DNA from: a virus
Strand: one strand, 5' to 3'
DNA length: 64,000 bases
Virus record (IMG/VR): IMGVR_UViG_3300050190_000082
Coordinates: 89,760-153,759 of that record
A program made the translations under genes and the position numbers. Position 1 is the stretch's first letter. Every line of letters begins with the position of its first letter. Shown here piece after piece: positions 46,205 to 54,721 of this stretch. The notes under the pieces are model-generated. The model was not told the origin of the DNA. It was given only the letters and a program-made list of their open reading frames with translations, and searched no databases.

Positions 46205-46289
46205 CCTAGTTCTCAAATTTTCATTTTTGGGAACAACAAATACCCCAAACATTTCTGCTTGGATTATCGACTTGATCACAAAACTTTAT

Positions 46290-46595
46290 TTACAATTTCA
46301 TTTTATTCAGCCTATAAACTTTTCCATTAATTCTATCAATATGACAATACATAATATTATTTATATTTATGTAGTCAATCACAATTTCATTTAAATGAAA
46401 CCATTCACCTTGTAATTTGTACTCAGAAAATAATTGATGAGTGTATTTTTCTTCCGCTTCATTTCCATTCATATATCCCAACAAAACCAAAACATTTCCA
46501 TTAGAAGTCTGTAATTGTTTTAAACGTTTCTTAATATCTTTGCTATAACCTATTTTAACAACATCATTAGTTGTATCAGCAATAAAATAAACCAT
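46290..46595 (-). CDS. GIY-YIG (T5orf172/Mug113 type) small nuclease-like protein
   Basis: 101 aa. MVYFIADTTNDVVKIGYSKD contains the paired aromatic motifs (YFI and KIGYS in place of GIY and YIG), then KRLKQLQTSNG with the catalytic-type Arg region, EAEEKYTHQLF with the conserved Glu, and GEWFHL. This matches T5orf172/Mug113 GIY-YIG domains. It is bounded by a terminator-like hairpin on its 5' side. Probably a mobile or anti-host nuclease. Confidence 0.65.
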   Translation of the reverse strand: MVYFIADTTNDVVKIGYSKDIKKRLKQLQTSNGNVLVLLGYMNGNEAEEKYTHQLFSEYKLQGEWFHLNEIVIDYININNIMYCHIDRINGKVYRLNKMKL

Positions 46596-46631
46596 AATTA
46601 TATTAATTCTCCTTATAAATTACTTATAAAA

Positions 46632-46671
46632 ATAGGTAAGCACTCTCAAATCCAAGTAGGAGAGAGTGCTT
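46632..46671 (-). terminator. Terminator between the 74-aa gene and the GIY-YIG gene
   Basis: Perfect 10-bp stem AAGCACTCTC/GAGAGTGCTT, 14-nt loop, followed on the minus strand by ACCTATTTTTATA. Confidence 0.75.
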
Positions 46672-46785
46672 AGAAAATTCATAAATATATTATTCAAATT
46701 CTCATAAATACTAAGGTTTAAAATAAACATTAATCTTCTAGAAACTCTCTCTCATTTCTTCCTTATTTTCTAGTCTCCCAAACTC

Positions 46786-47010
46786 TTATATCTTTATCGT
46801 ATTAATCTTGACAAAACTAGGAACAGTAATTACCTTTGCATTATTTTCAAGTGCTTTAACCACATACCTATGGACATCACCAACATCTTGTAAAGTTCCA
46901 TCAACAGATACAATAACCTTAATCCTATCAGAATTTTCATCAATCTTAATAATGCTACTTTTTATTATCTCTTTATCACTATTTTTGGTTTGAACCTCAA
47001 TTTCTTTCAT
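46786..47010 (-). CDS. Small unknown protein
   Basis: 74 aa, ATG after AGGAGG. Simple alpha/beta sequence (KIDENSDRIKVIVSVDG, then VDGTLQDVGDVHRYVVKAL). No family recognised. It ends upstream of a terminator and starts 35 nt after the 131-aa gene. Confidence 0.5.
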   Translation of the reverse strand: MKEIEVQTKNSDKEIIKSSIIKIDENSDRIKVIVSVDGTLQDVGDVHRYVVKALENNAKVITVPSFVKINTIKI

Positions 47011-47044
47011 CGGGATTCAACCTCCTTTATTTATATGTTTATAT

Positions 47045-47440
47045 CTAATCTAAAAAGTCTAACATTTCTTCTCTACTATCCTCAAATCCAATTGCCTTAG
47101 CAGTTTGAAGTAAATTATAAAGAGTATTTCTAAGTTCACAACCGCAAGTATACTCAATATCCTCAATTAAATCCGCATAATGTTCTACCATTGCAATATC
47201 ATTTACTTGATCTTCTGTAAATTCTTCACGAGCAGACTCACATTCATCACTCATATCATAAGCTTCATCAATTGCATCTAATCTACGCTGCTCAATTTCA
47301 TCTTCCTCAGTTGCAAGTTCTTCAATTTCTGCTTGTTCTGAGAATGTATCAAAATCTACTTGCTCTCCTGAAATCGAGTAAAATTCTTCCCAACCCTGAG
47401 TTTCTTGATTGAAGATTGATTCATTTTTGAATACACGCAT
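47045..47440 (-). CDS. Acidic unknown protein
   Basis: 131 aa, very acidic (QAEIEELATEEDEIEQRRLD), helical; a CGCE motif near the C-terminal third. The charge resembles DNA-mimic or anti-host proteins, but no specific family can be named. AAGGTGG upstream. Confidence 0.5.
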   Translation of the reverse strand: MRVFKNESIFNQETQGWEEFYSISGEQVDFDTFSEQAEIEELATEEDEIEQRRLDAIDEAYDMSDECESAREEFTEDQVNDIAMVEHYADLIEDIEYTCGCELRNTLYNLLQTAKAIGFEDSREEMLDFLD

Positions 47441-47492
47441 TAATATTATTCCACCTTATTATTTTATTTTAATGTAATTATTGTTGTTAGAT

Positions 47493-47855
47493 TTAAATTT
47501 CAGAGTTTTCCTTTGCATTAGAAACATGCTTAGAAACTTCAATAGAAGAATTTGCAGATATCTCAGATACCTTAATGTTGTTCTCAATATTCATCTTGTT
47601 AAAAATTGTTGCTACGCTATCTTCTACAGAAAAACCTGCATTAATTAATCCTGTGTACATACCAGCAAAATAACTAGAATCTTTTAATCCTCTAACAAAC
47701 TCAGTTTTATCAAATTGGATATCAACATCTTCTGCTAAATTCTCTGTAGAAATAAATAATGGTTCACAGAAAATAACCATATCTGAATCAGACTTATTTA
47801 ATTCTAAAGGCAGAATTGGGTCTTCTATTTTTGCTTCTTTATCCTCTATTGGCAT
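47493..47855 (-). CDS. Unknown acidic protein next to the ClpP-like protease
   Basis: 120 aa. DIQFDKTEFVRGLKDSSYFA and VEDSVATIFNKMN suggest two small helical elements; no known domain. It begins 17 nt after the ClpP-like gene ends, so is co-transcribed and perhaps a substrate adaptor; that is inference. Confidence 0.45.
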   Translation of the reverse strand: MPIEDKEAKIEDPILPLELNKSDSDMVIFCEPLFISTENLAEDVDIQFDKTEFVRGLKDSSYFAGMYTGLINAGFSVEDSVATIFNKMNIENNIKVSEISANSSIEVSKHVSNAKENSEI

Positions 47856-47872
47856 ATTAAGTCTCCTATTTC

Positions 47873-48460
47873 CTATAAAATTTTATCAACTATATTAAAT
47901 TCCTCTTTAACTGCATCAGAACCCCAAAAATACCAATCATATTTCATCTTCTTAATCTCTTCTAACCTTGCATCTGAAATATTTGTAGTATCGGTTATAA
48001 TTGACTTTAATTTATTCCATATAGTTTCAGTTTCTTCCATATCATCAATCATATCTTGATGTTTTCCAGAAGTTCCAGATATAGCACTATGAACCATAAT
48101 TCTAGAATCAGGTAAAGCTCTACGGTCACTACCACTTATCAATATCCAAAAGCCACCTGAAAATGCTATTGTATGAACAGTAGTAATTATCTTATAACCG
48201 TCATTTCTTACCATACTTCTGATTTTTGAGCATAGAGCAATTGTTGAATAAGCATCTCCACCATATGTATCCAAAACAATTTCGATAGGTTTTTTAGTTC
48301 CTGATTTTTTATCAATAGCTTGGAGTCTATCTAAATAATAAATTACCTTGAAAATCGACTCTCTATCAATTTCCTCGCAAAGAAAAATACGACGATCACG
48401 AATAGCAGAGTTAATACGCATTTCCTCGATTACTCTATCAACTGGCATCATAACTTCCAT
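47873..48460 (-). CDS. ClpP-like serine protease
   Basis: 195 aa. ClpP fold signatures: IEIVLDTYGGDAYSTIALCS, then TIAFSGGFWILISGS with Ser in the SGG nucleophile elbow (host ClpP has ASMG), RALPDSRIMVHSA with the catalytic His, and an Asp-bearing WGSDAVKEEFNIVDKIL end. Length is that of a complete subunit. Phage ClpP-like proteins are often capsid-maturation proteases, but the head cluster already has one. Regulatory proteolysis of host or phage proteins is the other option. Confidence 0.8.
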   Translation of the reverse strand: MEVMMPVDRVIEEMRINSAIRDRRIFLCEEIDRESIFKVIYYLDRLQAIDKKSGTKKPIEIVLDTYGGDAYSTIALCSKIRSMVRNDGYKIITTVHTIAFSGGFWILISGSDRRALPDSRIMVHSAISGTSGKHQDMIDDMEETETIWNKLKSIITDTTNISDARLEEIKKMKYDWYFWGSDAVKEEFNIVDKIL

Positions 48461-48488
48461 ATATGTATTACCTTTCGGATAATTTATT

Positions 48489-49379
48489 TTATAAAACTTT
48501 TACATGATTCCAACATTTGTTTAATTTTATTCTGGATATCAAAGTTGAAGTCACTTTATATTCTTTTGCTAAAGTAATTCCCTTTTCTCCATCATTTAAT
48601 CTAGTTCTAATATTAATAACATCAGATTCAGATAAAACAGCCATGCCATTAGTAGAACCTTTTAATCCTTCTATTATAGGGAATGTTATATTTTCGGTAA
48701 GATGTTTCCAAGTTGATTTAATCCTAATATCATTAATTGATCTCCTGTTTATATTGAAATCATTAGATATTGTTTCGCAAGATTCTTTATTTAATAGTCT
48801 ATCTATAATAGTTAATGCCTGCTTTTCAGTAAGTTTAGAATTGTGCTTATTTTCCCCTCTATCTAACCTCTCCTTAAAAACAAGTCCTTTAGTAAGACTA
48901 TTCCATGATATACGGTAGTAAATATTATATATAGTTGATTTATCAACCTTTAATTTTACAGCTATCTGTGTTATTGGAACAATTGTATTTACCAAGTAAG
49001 CTATAACTTGTAAAATAGATTTTTTGCTATACTTAGATGCACCGCATTCTTCCCCTTCATATATCGGTGGTTGATTTCCTCCGTCTTGAATATTAGTTAG
49101 TCTATAATTAGGGAAATCTGCTCTGTATAAATGTATTAATTTTATCTCCATAGCAAATGCGGCTTCTTCTGATAGACAATCAAAAACTATTCTATAATTT
49201 GTGTTATGAGAATCGTACATCTTCATAAAAAATAAGTTTTCTTTTTTTAGTTGCTTTGCTCTATTTAATTTTCCTTTACCAACATAAAAAACTTCATTTG
49301 TCTCAATAATATACCATTCATAAACATAATAAATTTGTTGAGTATCTAATTCTTTTGGATTTCTTGTTTTCTTTTTCAC
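48489..49379 (-). CDS. GIY-YIG homing endonuclease with HTH-type repeats
   Basis: 296 aa from GTG, 8 nt after AAAGGAG; an ATG about 20 codons upstream has GGAGG but lies within the upstream terminator. YYVYEWYIIETNEVFYVGKG is the GIY-YIG pair, followed by the catalytic-type Arg and the Glu in AFAMEIKLIHLY. The C-terminal half has IENR/NUMOD-like DNA-binding units (KLTEKQALTIIDRLLNKES and LSESDVINIRTRLNDGE). Free-standing next to the metallophosphoesterase. Homing is inferred. Confidence 0.75.
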   Translation of the reverse strand: MKKKTRNPKELDTQQIYYVYEWYIIETNEVFYVGKGKLNRAKQLKKENLFFMKMYDSHNTNYRIVFDCLSEEAAFAMEIKLIHLYRADFPNYRLTNIQDGGNQPPIYEGEECGASKYSKKSILQVIAYLVNTIVPITQIAVKLKVDKSTIYNIYYRISWNSLTKGLVFKERLDRGENKHNSKLTEKQALTIIDRLLNKESCETISNDFNINRRSINDIRIKSTWKHLTENITFPIIEGLKGSTNGMAVLSESDVINIRTRLNDGEKGITLAKEYKVTSTLISRIKLNKCWNHVKVL

Positions 49380-49399
49380 ATCCCCATCTCCTTTATTTT

Positions 49400-49437
49400 T
49401 GCAAACAAAAGAGATGACAGAGAAACATTCTGCCATC
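49400..49437 (-). terminator. Terminator after the metallophosphoesterase gene
   Basis: Minus strand stem GATGGCAGA/TCTGTCATC (9 bp, one G-T), 7-nt loop, then TCTTTTGTTTG. Confidence 0.75.
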
Positions 49438-49484
49438 CAAACCTCCACATAGAGAAACAGTCTAAAGGAGGATATTATTATATA

Positions 49485-50693
49485 TTACTTGAATTTACAA
49501 TCATTAATATATTTCCTACCATAGTCCTTACGAACAATAAACATAGTAGCACCTGAATTAGAACTCTTTTTGATATCTTTGGCATAATCATTCATTCCCA
49601 TAATTGATCTAACTTGAATAACTTCTTTACCTTTTGCTACTTCAAATTCATTCTTACTATGTAAATGACCACAAACAAAATAATCGACATCAATGTTATA
49701 TGTATCTTCATAATCCTTAATACTATTTCTGAGATTGTTTTCTTTATTTCCATGAGCAGTTAAGAAATTATATCCATTAATATTGAAGTAATTCAGACCA
49801 TCAAGACTATCACATATATTGATATTTGGATTATTCCTAAATGATTTTTTTAAAGTCCTAGTATAGATACGTTCTAGATTTTCATGAGGAAAATCACCTT
49901 TTTTACCTGTTAAAAGTCTTAAATCTGAGTGATTACCTTCTGATGTATAAAAATCAATACTGAAATATGTACTCAATGAGAATAATATGTCTTCGATAAA
50001 ATCAGCATAATCTAGAATGACATCAACTATATTCCCCTTCAATGATTTAAGTTGAGAAATGTGGAGTATGCCATCTATACTGTCGCCTAAGTCAGTAAGA
50101 GATAATTTCTTAACATTATGTTTACTCCCGAAATCAATCAATTCATCTCTATATTCAATCATTCTACGTTTAAAAATATCAGCATTGTATTCATTAATAA
50201 TTTCACCATTAAATCCTTTTATAGAAAATTCACAACCATAATGAGGGTCTGCAAATGCACTAAATAACTCATCTGAACCATTCTCGATTAAGATAGGAGA
50301 AGGGAGTTGTCTGCTTTTTCTTCCAATCAGTTTTAGAACTGATTCGTCTATTCTTTCATAGAACAATTCTTCCCTAGACTGTTCTTTAAGCCAAGCAAAG
50401 TATTCACTTTTCTCATCTCTAAGTTTTTGTCTTTCTTTATAAACTTCACGCTTTTGAATATCGTATTCTTTTAATATGCTATCATCTGAAATGCTATTAA
50501 CCTTAGTATCCGTTACACCTTCATTATACGCACGATACCATTTTCTGTAGCAGGACTCAGTAAAATTCTCGCCAGATTCTTTATTTACTAAGTCTGCTAT
50601 TTCTTGAGATTTTAAGTTGTATAGTTCTTTATTATCAAAGAGCCTGATTTTATAATTCTTTACACTTTCGTTGTCTAATCTTAAATATTTCAT
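49485..50693 (-). CDS. Calcineurin-like metallophosphoesterase
   Basis: 402 aa, ATG 6 nt after GGAG. Metal motifs in order: FADPHYGCEF (DxH), SLTDLGDSIDG (GD), SEGNHSD (GNH), TAHGNKEN and CGHLHSKNEF (GHxH). Catalytic histidines and acids are all present. Relatives are DNA phosphatases or 3'-5' nucleases of phages (known). An N-terminal 160-residue extension is helical and basic. It belongs to the DNA metabolism block near PhoH, HU and the RNA polymerase. Confidence 0.85.
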   Translation of the reverse strand: MKYLRLDNESVKNYKIRLFDNKELYNLKSQEIADLVNKESGENFTESCYRKWYRAYNEGVTDTKVNSISDDSILKEYDIQKREVYKERQKLRDEKSEYFAWLKEQSREELFYERIDESVLKLIGRKSRQLPSPILIENGSDELFSAFADPHYGCEFSIKGFNGEIINEYNADIFKRRMIEYRDELIDFGSKHNVKKLSLTDLGDSIDGILHISQLKSLKGNIVDVILDYADFIEDILFSLSTYFSIDFYTSEGNHSDLRLLTGKKGDFPHENLERIYTRTLKKSFRNNPNINICDSLDGLNYFNINGYNFLTAHGNKENNLRNSIKDYEDTYNIDVDYFVCGHLHSKNEFEVAKGKEVIQVRSIMGMNDYAKDIKKSSNSGATMFIVRKDYGRKYINDCKFK

Positions 50694-50749
50694 TAAGCAC
50701 TCCAATGTAATTTATTTTCATTATTAATTCACAATCGACCAATGTGATT

Positions 50750-50890
50750 TTATATTTCTTCCCAAAATCCGCAATCCATGCATAGGTTAATTACCTTATC
50801 ACAATAGAATTTTAGAAAGAACCTTTTATTATTGTTATGACAACATGGACAGGTAATATCTTCTTCTAAATCAATATTCAGTTTTTCCAT
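50750..50890 (-). CDS. Small zinc-ribbon protein
   Basis: 46 aa, AAAGGAGG upstream. ITCPCCHNNNKRFF with a second knuckle LCMDCGF; four cysteines in CxxC pairs make a minimal zinc ribbon. One of four such tiny genes in this half of the window. Function unknown, perhaps binding RNA polymerase or DNA. Confidence 0.65.
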   Translation of the reverse strand: MEKLNIDLEEDITCPCCHNNNKRFFLKFYCDKVINLCMDCGFWEEI

Positions 50891-50943
50891 AATAAAAATC
50901 CTCCTTTAAATTAATTAAAGGGAATAAGATATATAAGGATTAT

Positions 50944-51017
50944 TGGAGCCGAAACACAGAATCAAACTGTGAATCTCTGATTACAAAACAGAAGTTTTAT
51001 CATTAAACTATTTCGGC
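50944..51017 (-). tRNA. tRNA-Thr (UGU)
   Basis: 74 nt with encoded CCA. Acceptor GCCGAAA/TTTCGGC, D stem GTTT/AAAC, anticodon loop TTTGTAA (anticodon TGT), T arm CACAG/CTGTG. A single T-T mismatch closes the anticodon stem. Three nt separate it from the tRNA-Asn, so both come from one transcript. Confidence 0.9.
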
Positions 51018-51020
51018 ATT

Positions 51021-51096
51021 TGGCAGTCTAGGTACGGCTTGAACGTACAACCTTCTCCTTAACAGGGAGTTGCTCCACCAATTGAGCTACTAGACT
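51021..51096 (-). tRNA. tRNA-Asn (GUU)
   Basis: 76 nt with encoded CCA. Acceptor AGTCTAG/CTAGACT, D stem GCTC/GAGC, anticodon loop CTGTTAA (GTT), T arm GTACG/CGTAC with TTCAAGC loop. One A-A mismatch at the top of the anticodon stem. G at the discriminator position as usual for tRNA-Asn. Confidence 0.92.
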
Positions 51097-51108
51097 ATAT
51101 AAGGGATA

Positions 51109-51189
51109 GTAGGATTATAAAAATGGAACGCCCTCAAACGATTGATAATCAATACATTTAATAGCGGTATATGCAAAACTTTATCCTAC
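51109..51189. other. tRNA-like outer stem, degenerate or unknown
   Basis: GTAGGAT pairs with ATCCTAC across 81 nt, tRNA-like in length and stem, and it sits beside two tRNAs. But no T arm (no TTCRA loop) and no proper D or anticodon arm can be drawn on either strand. Decayed tRNA or another RNA. Confidence 0.3.
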
Positions 51190-51198
51190 ATAGTTTTT

Positions 51199-51236
51199 CT
51201 TAAAAGAAAAGAGTTGGACTTACAAAATGCCAACTC
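51199..51236 (-). terminator. Terminator upstream of the tRNA pair
   Basis: Stem GAGTTGG/CCAACTC, 12-nt loop, then TTTTCTTTT on the minus strand. Confidence 0.7.
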
Positions 51237-51251
51237 AAGTAGAGAGAGGAG

Positions 51252-51299
51252 AGTATAAAAAGGAGGGAGATTAATTATAAATGATAACTTTATCCCTCC
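51252..51299 (-). terminator. Second terminator after the 53-aa gene
   Basis: GGAGGGA/TCCCTCC stem with a long AT-rich loop, then TTTTTATACTC on the minus strand. Tandem with the next hairpin downstream. Confidence 0.65.
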
Positions 51300-51316
51300 A
51301 CGAGAAAGGCTTAATC

Positions 51317-51478
51317 TTATTTAGGAGTAACAGAAATAAATTCTTCACAGTCATTAATAGTAATATCAAGCAAAATAGGTTTCTTTTCAGTTCCAACTAG
51401 AGCTTCAATTTTCTTATTCCACTCACACACCATAATTTTTACACAGTTAGAGCAATGTTCATTATTAATTGTTGACAT
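51317..51478 (-). CDS. Small cysteine-containing protein
   Basis: 53 aa, AAGGTGG upstream. EHCSNCVKIMVCEWNKKIEA carries three cysteines near the N-terminus and another near the end (NDCEEF), so a small metal site is likely. It lies directly downstream of the HU gene on the same strand. Function unknown. Confidence 0.55.
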   Translation of the reverse strand: MSTINNEHCSNCVKIMVCEWNKKIEALVGTEKKPILLDITINDCEEFISVTPK

Positions 51479-51511
51479 AAATTTTATATTCCACCTTATT
51501 TTTTATTTTAA

Positions 51512-51790
51512 TTATTGATGTTTGACAGCATCCTTGAGAGATTTTCCAGCCTTAAAGACAGGTGCTTGTTTTGCAGGAATTGTAATTACTTCTTGAGTTT
51601 TAGGATTTCTACCTTGCCTTTCAGCACGATCTTTTACAGAAAATGTGCCGAATCCAACCAGTTGAACTTTATCCCCACTTGCAAGTGCTTCTGTAATAAC
51701 ATCAAATACTGCTACTACTGCTTTTTCTGTATCCTTCTTAGACATTTCACCCTTAATTGCTACTGCTGAGACTAATTCACTTTTATTCAT
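51512..51790 (-). CDS. HU-family DNA-binding protein
   Basis: 92 aa, full-length HU: MNKSELVSAVAIKGEMSKKD, AVVAVFDVITEAL helices, VQLVGFGTFSVKDRAERQGRNP signature with the DNA-arm TQEVITIPA, and FKAGKSLKDAV. It compacts or bends DNA as a dimer (known). AAGGAG in front. Phage HU proteins often package or regulate the phage genome; it may help the nearby polymerase or origin. Confidence 0.95.
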   Translation of the reverse strand: MNKSELVSAVAIKGEMSKKDTEKAVVAVFDVITEALASGDKVQLVGFGTFSVKDRAERQGRNPKTQEVITIPAKQAPVFKAGKSLKDAVKHQ

Positions 51791-51828
51791 GGTTATATTA
51801 ACTCCTTTTATTCTGTTTATTTTATTAC

Positions 51829-53022
51829 TTAGCCAAGATTCTTGGCTTGCAAATCTTTAAATTCACCTAACCCATATCTTTTTATGTATTCTTCTAATTG
51901 TTCTTTTGTATTATTATGTGTTCCATATACATGGTGAAATGAACCATATTTACTAAAGTTATGGCAATCATTACAAAGCGTTACCCCATTATCCAATACT
52001 AACCTTAATTCCTCATTATCCGAGAAGTTTTCAATATGATGTGCTTGTAAATTACCACCTTTGGAATCACCACAACATTGGCATGTATAATTATCTCTTT
52101 TATATACTTCTATACGCCAATTTTTATAATCTATAGATTTCCTAAAGGATTCGTCCTCAGATGTTAATCCACCTTTCCAACGATACGAATATTCTCCTGA
52201 ACGAGTTCCTATCCCACATTCATTACACTGACGCTTATTCTCATGTTTGAAATATGCAAATTTAGTTGTAAATGGTTTACCGCATTCGCATTTTAGTTCT
52301 ATATTACTTTGAGAATTTTCATATAACTCCTTTGGAGTAATTACTTCACATTTACTGGTTTGAGAAACGAATTCCTTCATTTCTTCGTAAGACGTACTAG
52401 TTTTAAAATAACCCTTTTCAAGTCCACATGATTTACAATAAGGGGATTTATAAAATAAAGTTATACTCTTACATCCATTTCTACCGCAAGCACATGTAAA
52501 ATTAGCTTCTGTTCTTTTATTTATATAATCTTCTTCTTTTAAAAGTAATTCACAACCATGTTGCTCGTAAAAGAATAATATATCATCATATTTTGAAATC
52601 CTTGATTTACTAGACGATAATCTTCCGCATTTATCACACCTTGGACTTTGAAGAAATTTTCTTAGAGTCTTATGTCCCAATGGATTTCCACAAGAACAAG
52701 TAAAATCCAGATTCTGAGAAGTATTAGTATAAAATTTAGTATGTAGTAAACAGTTGTTATTTTCAAATATGTTTCTAACCTCTTCATATGTATATGAAAG
52801 TTTATTAGCAGTCCTCTCATATCTACATAAAGGACAAAACCCTTTACTTGCTTTAAGTCTACTTAAAGTTAATTCACATCCACGTTCACAACTACACATA
52901 AAATTTATTAATAATTTATTATTTTCATTGTATAAAAATCCAATATACTTTCCGTTAGAAACATTAAGAATCTCTTTTGCCCTAATTATGGCATCTTGTT
53001 CTGTGATTCCCGTTCTTCCCAT
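51829..53022 (-). CDS. HNH endonuclease with zinc-ribbon repeats
   Basis: 397 aa, ATG 6 nt after AAAGGAGG. Five related CxC...CxxC zinc-ribbon units (NFMCSCERGCELTLSRLKAS and later ones), then an HNH domain: CQCCGDSKGGNLQAHHIENF and GVTLCNDCHNFSKYG with paired cysteines. The zinc repeats resemble DNA-binding arrays of phage homing endonucleases. Inserted between HU and PIN-PhoH genes. Confidence 0.8.
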   Translation of the reverse strand: MGRTGITEQDAIIRAKEILNVSNGKYIGFLYNENNKLLINFMCSCERGCELTLSRLKASKGFCPLCRYERTANKLSYTYEEVRNIFENNNCLLHTKFYTNTSQNLDFTCSCGNPLGHKTLRKFLQSPRCDKCGRLSSSKSRISKYDDILFFYEQHGCELLLKEEDYINKRTEANFTCACGRNGCKSITLFYKSPYCKSCGLEKGYFKTSTSYEEMKEFVSQTSKCEVITPKELYENSQSNIELKCECGKPFTTKFAYFKHENKRQCNECGIGTRSGEYSYRWKGGLTSEDESFRKSIDYKNWRIEVYKRDNYTCQCCGDSKGGNLQAHHIENFSDNEELRLVLDNGVTLCNDCHNFSKYGSFHHVYGTHNNTKEQLEEYIKRYGLGEFKDLQAKNLG

Positions 53023-53030
53023 TCTATCCT

Positions 53031-53068
53031 CCTTTATAATAGAAATAGAGAGGGTATTTCACCTCTCT
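53031..53068 (-). terminator. Hairpin/terminator after the PIN-PhoH gene
   Basis: Minus strand AGAGAGG/CCTCTCT stem, 8-nt loop, followed by ATTTCTATT; it overlaps the leader of the HNH gene. Confidence 0.6.
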
Positions 53069-53138
53069 TTAACTACTAAGGAGTAACTTTTATCCACTAG
53101 CGTATCTACTCAAATAAGGTAGTACGGAACAATACTAT

Positions 53139-54371
53139 TTAATCATGCCAATCCATTTCACTTATCATTTTAGAAATTTCACTTCTAAAATCTTCTACCA
53201 TATTCACTTGTGCAGAAATTGACTTATCTTTGAAGTTTTCACTTACAACACTAAGCCCATTTCTATAACCACAACTTTTATTATCAATTTGCTTAGTAGA
53301 ACCGTCAATTAGAACTACAGTGTCTTCGCCAATTCTAGAAAGTAATCTTTCCATTTCAGATGGTGTAAAATCTTGGCATTCATTAATATATAAAATAGAC
53401 TTTCGTAAACTACGACCTTTAGCATGTTGGATTGGTAATACTTCAACTCTACTATTTGTAGTTGAAAAATCTGACATATTATCCTCGGATGTCGTATCAC
53501 ATATTACGCCCATTAATGGCTCTGTTTTTTGTTTTACATCTCCTGGAATCGCAGGGAATTCTTTTCTTCCCTTTGGAGGAGAATCACTTTTTATAAAATA
53601 TAATTTATTATATCTACCATATCCGTTTCCCAATTGTTGTAATGCCCAATGTAGCATTAAATATGTTTTACCACACCCATATCCACTATCAGTAATCATA
53701 ACTTTCACATTATCATTCTGTAACATATGTATAAATGCTTTTTGATATATATCTAAAGGAACTATTGCATCTTTAAGTTCAAGGTATTTATTAGTAATTG
53801 GTTTAACTTTTTTTATCTCCTCAAAATAAACACCATTCCATATATATAGATACTGCTCATTTTTTGTAGTATTATTAATAATTACATACTCATTTATAGA
53901 AAGACTTAGAGAGTTTTCTTCACTTTCGATTAAGGTTGTGAATTCTCTATTTGTCATCCAAATCTCGCGTATACCATTATATTTTTCGCTTAAATCTGTG
54001 TCCTTAAATTCAAAGAGGTCACAAGGAATACTAACTGCGGTTGCTTTAATATAGAGGTTTAAATCATCAGTCAAGAAAATATATTCATTATCTTCTTTCC
54101 AAACCTGATAAGCAAAACCGAGTATAAAGTTATCTGCCTTATGTGAAAGGAATCTATTTTCAAATGAAAAGTCATAATCTATTTCTATTTTTATATTGGT
54201 AGCATTTTTAATTTTCTTAGTAGCATTTCTAGCTTGATACCCTACTTCTGGACTCTTCTTTAAGCCATCAAGCTCCTCAATTGAGACTATACTCGTCTTT
54301 ACAAATTCATAATCCTCGAATCTGAAATCCTCATTCAATAAAATATTCGTGTCCACAAATACTTTACGCAA
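53139..54371 (-). CDS. PIN-PhoH family RNA nuclease/helicase-like ATPase
   Basis: 410 aa. An N-terminal PIN domain (MRKVFVDTNILLNEDF, then VSIEELDGLK, then FLTDDLNLYIKA with conserved acids) is fused to a PhoH-type ATPase with Walker A DSGYGCGKTYLML, Walker B-like SILYINECQDF and a DGSTKQID sensor. Bacterial PhoH2-type proteins are RNA helicase-nucleases (known). Likely acts in phage mRNA turnover, beside the polymerase gene. Confidence 0.85.
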   Translation of the reverse strand: MRKVFVDTNILLNEDFRFEDYEFVKTSIVSIEELDGLKKSPEVGYQARNATKKIKNATNIKIEIDYDFSFENRFLSHKADNFILGFAYQVWKEDNEYIFLTDDLNLYIKATAVSIPCDLFEFKDTDLSEKYNGIREIWMTNREFTTLIESEENSLSLSINEYVIINNTTKNEQYLYIWNGVYFEEIKKVKPITNKYLELKDAIVPLDIYQKAFIHMLQNDNVKVMITDSGYGCGKTYLMLHWALQQLGNGYGRYNKLYFIKSDSPPKGRKEFPAIPGDVKQKTEPLMGVICDTTSEDNMSDFSTTNSRVEVLPIQHAKGRSLRKSILYINECQDFTPSEMERLLSRIGEDTVVLIDGSTKQIDNKSCGYRNGLSVVSENFKDKSISAQVNMVEDFRSEISKMISEMDWHD

Positions 54372-54406
54372 TAAATATCATTCCCTTATTATTTATTTTG
54401 TGTATG

Positions 54407-54649
54407 TTACAAGACACTTTCACTGAATAGATATGTTTGATTATGTTTAATCTTACTTACCTCTAATTTTTCTTGTGATTGTAATCTAAGTAGATAGTTA
54501 TAAATAGGATCTGTAATGAAACGCTGTTTCTTGGATTTATTAGCCTGTTTATTGACTACTACTAGCTGATCTCCATAATTTCCGTGGACTTGCTTCATTG
54601 CACCTTTTTTGATTAGATAATTAAATTCATCTTTTGTGATAGGTTTCAA
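54407..54649 (-). CDS. Small basic protein
   Basis: 80 aa. Basic (KQANKSKKQRFITDPIYNYL), helix-strand-helix. Could bind nucleic acid, but no family is recognised. It lies just upstream of PIN-PhoH, co-directional. Confidence 0.5.
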   Translation of the reverse strand: MKPITKDEFNYLIKKGAMKQVHGNYGDQLVVVNKQANKSKKQRFITDPIYNYLLRLQSQEKLEVSKIKHNQTYLFSESVL

Positions 54650-54696
54650 ATTTATTAGATACTCCTTTTGGAAGTTATTTATTATTATTTTGACTT

Positions 54697-54721
54697 ACAA
54701 GCGTATCGACCAAACGCTTGT
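54697..54721 (-). terminator. Hairpin downstream of the 296-aa gene
   Basis: 8-bp stem ACAAGCGT/ACGCTTGT, 9-nt loop, followed by AAGTCAAAATAA rather than T residues. Probable processing hairpin. Confidence 0.45.

Noticed and set aside
46200-46290. 23-codon ORF between the nested hairpin and the small GIY-YIG gene
   Set aside because: No ribosome binding site, and it overlaps a hairpin that explains the sequence.
48930-48950. Further copy of the AT-rich promoter element
   Set aside because: It lies inside the GIY-YIG coding sequence with no promoter beside it; probably chance in AT-rich DNA.
51109-51189. Third tRNA gene
   Set aside because: The outer stem fits but no T arm, D arm or proper anticodon arm can be formed on either strand.
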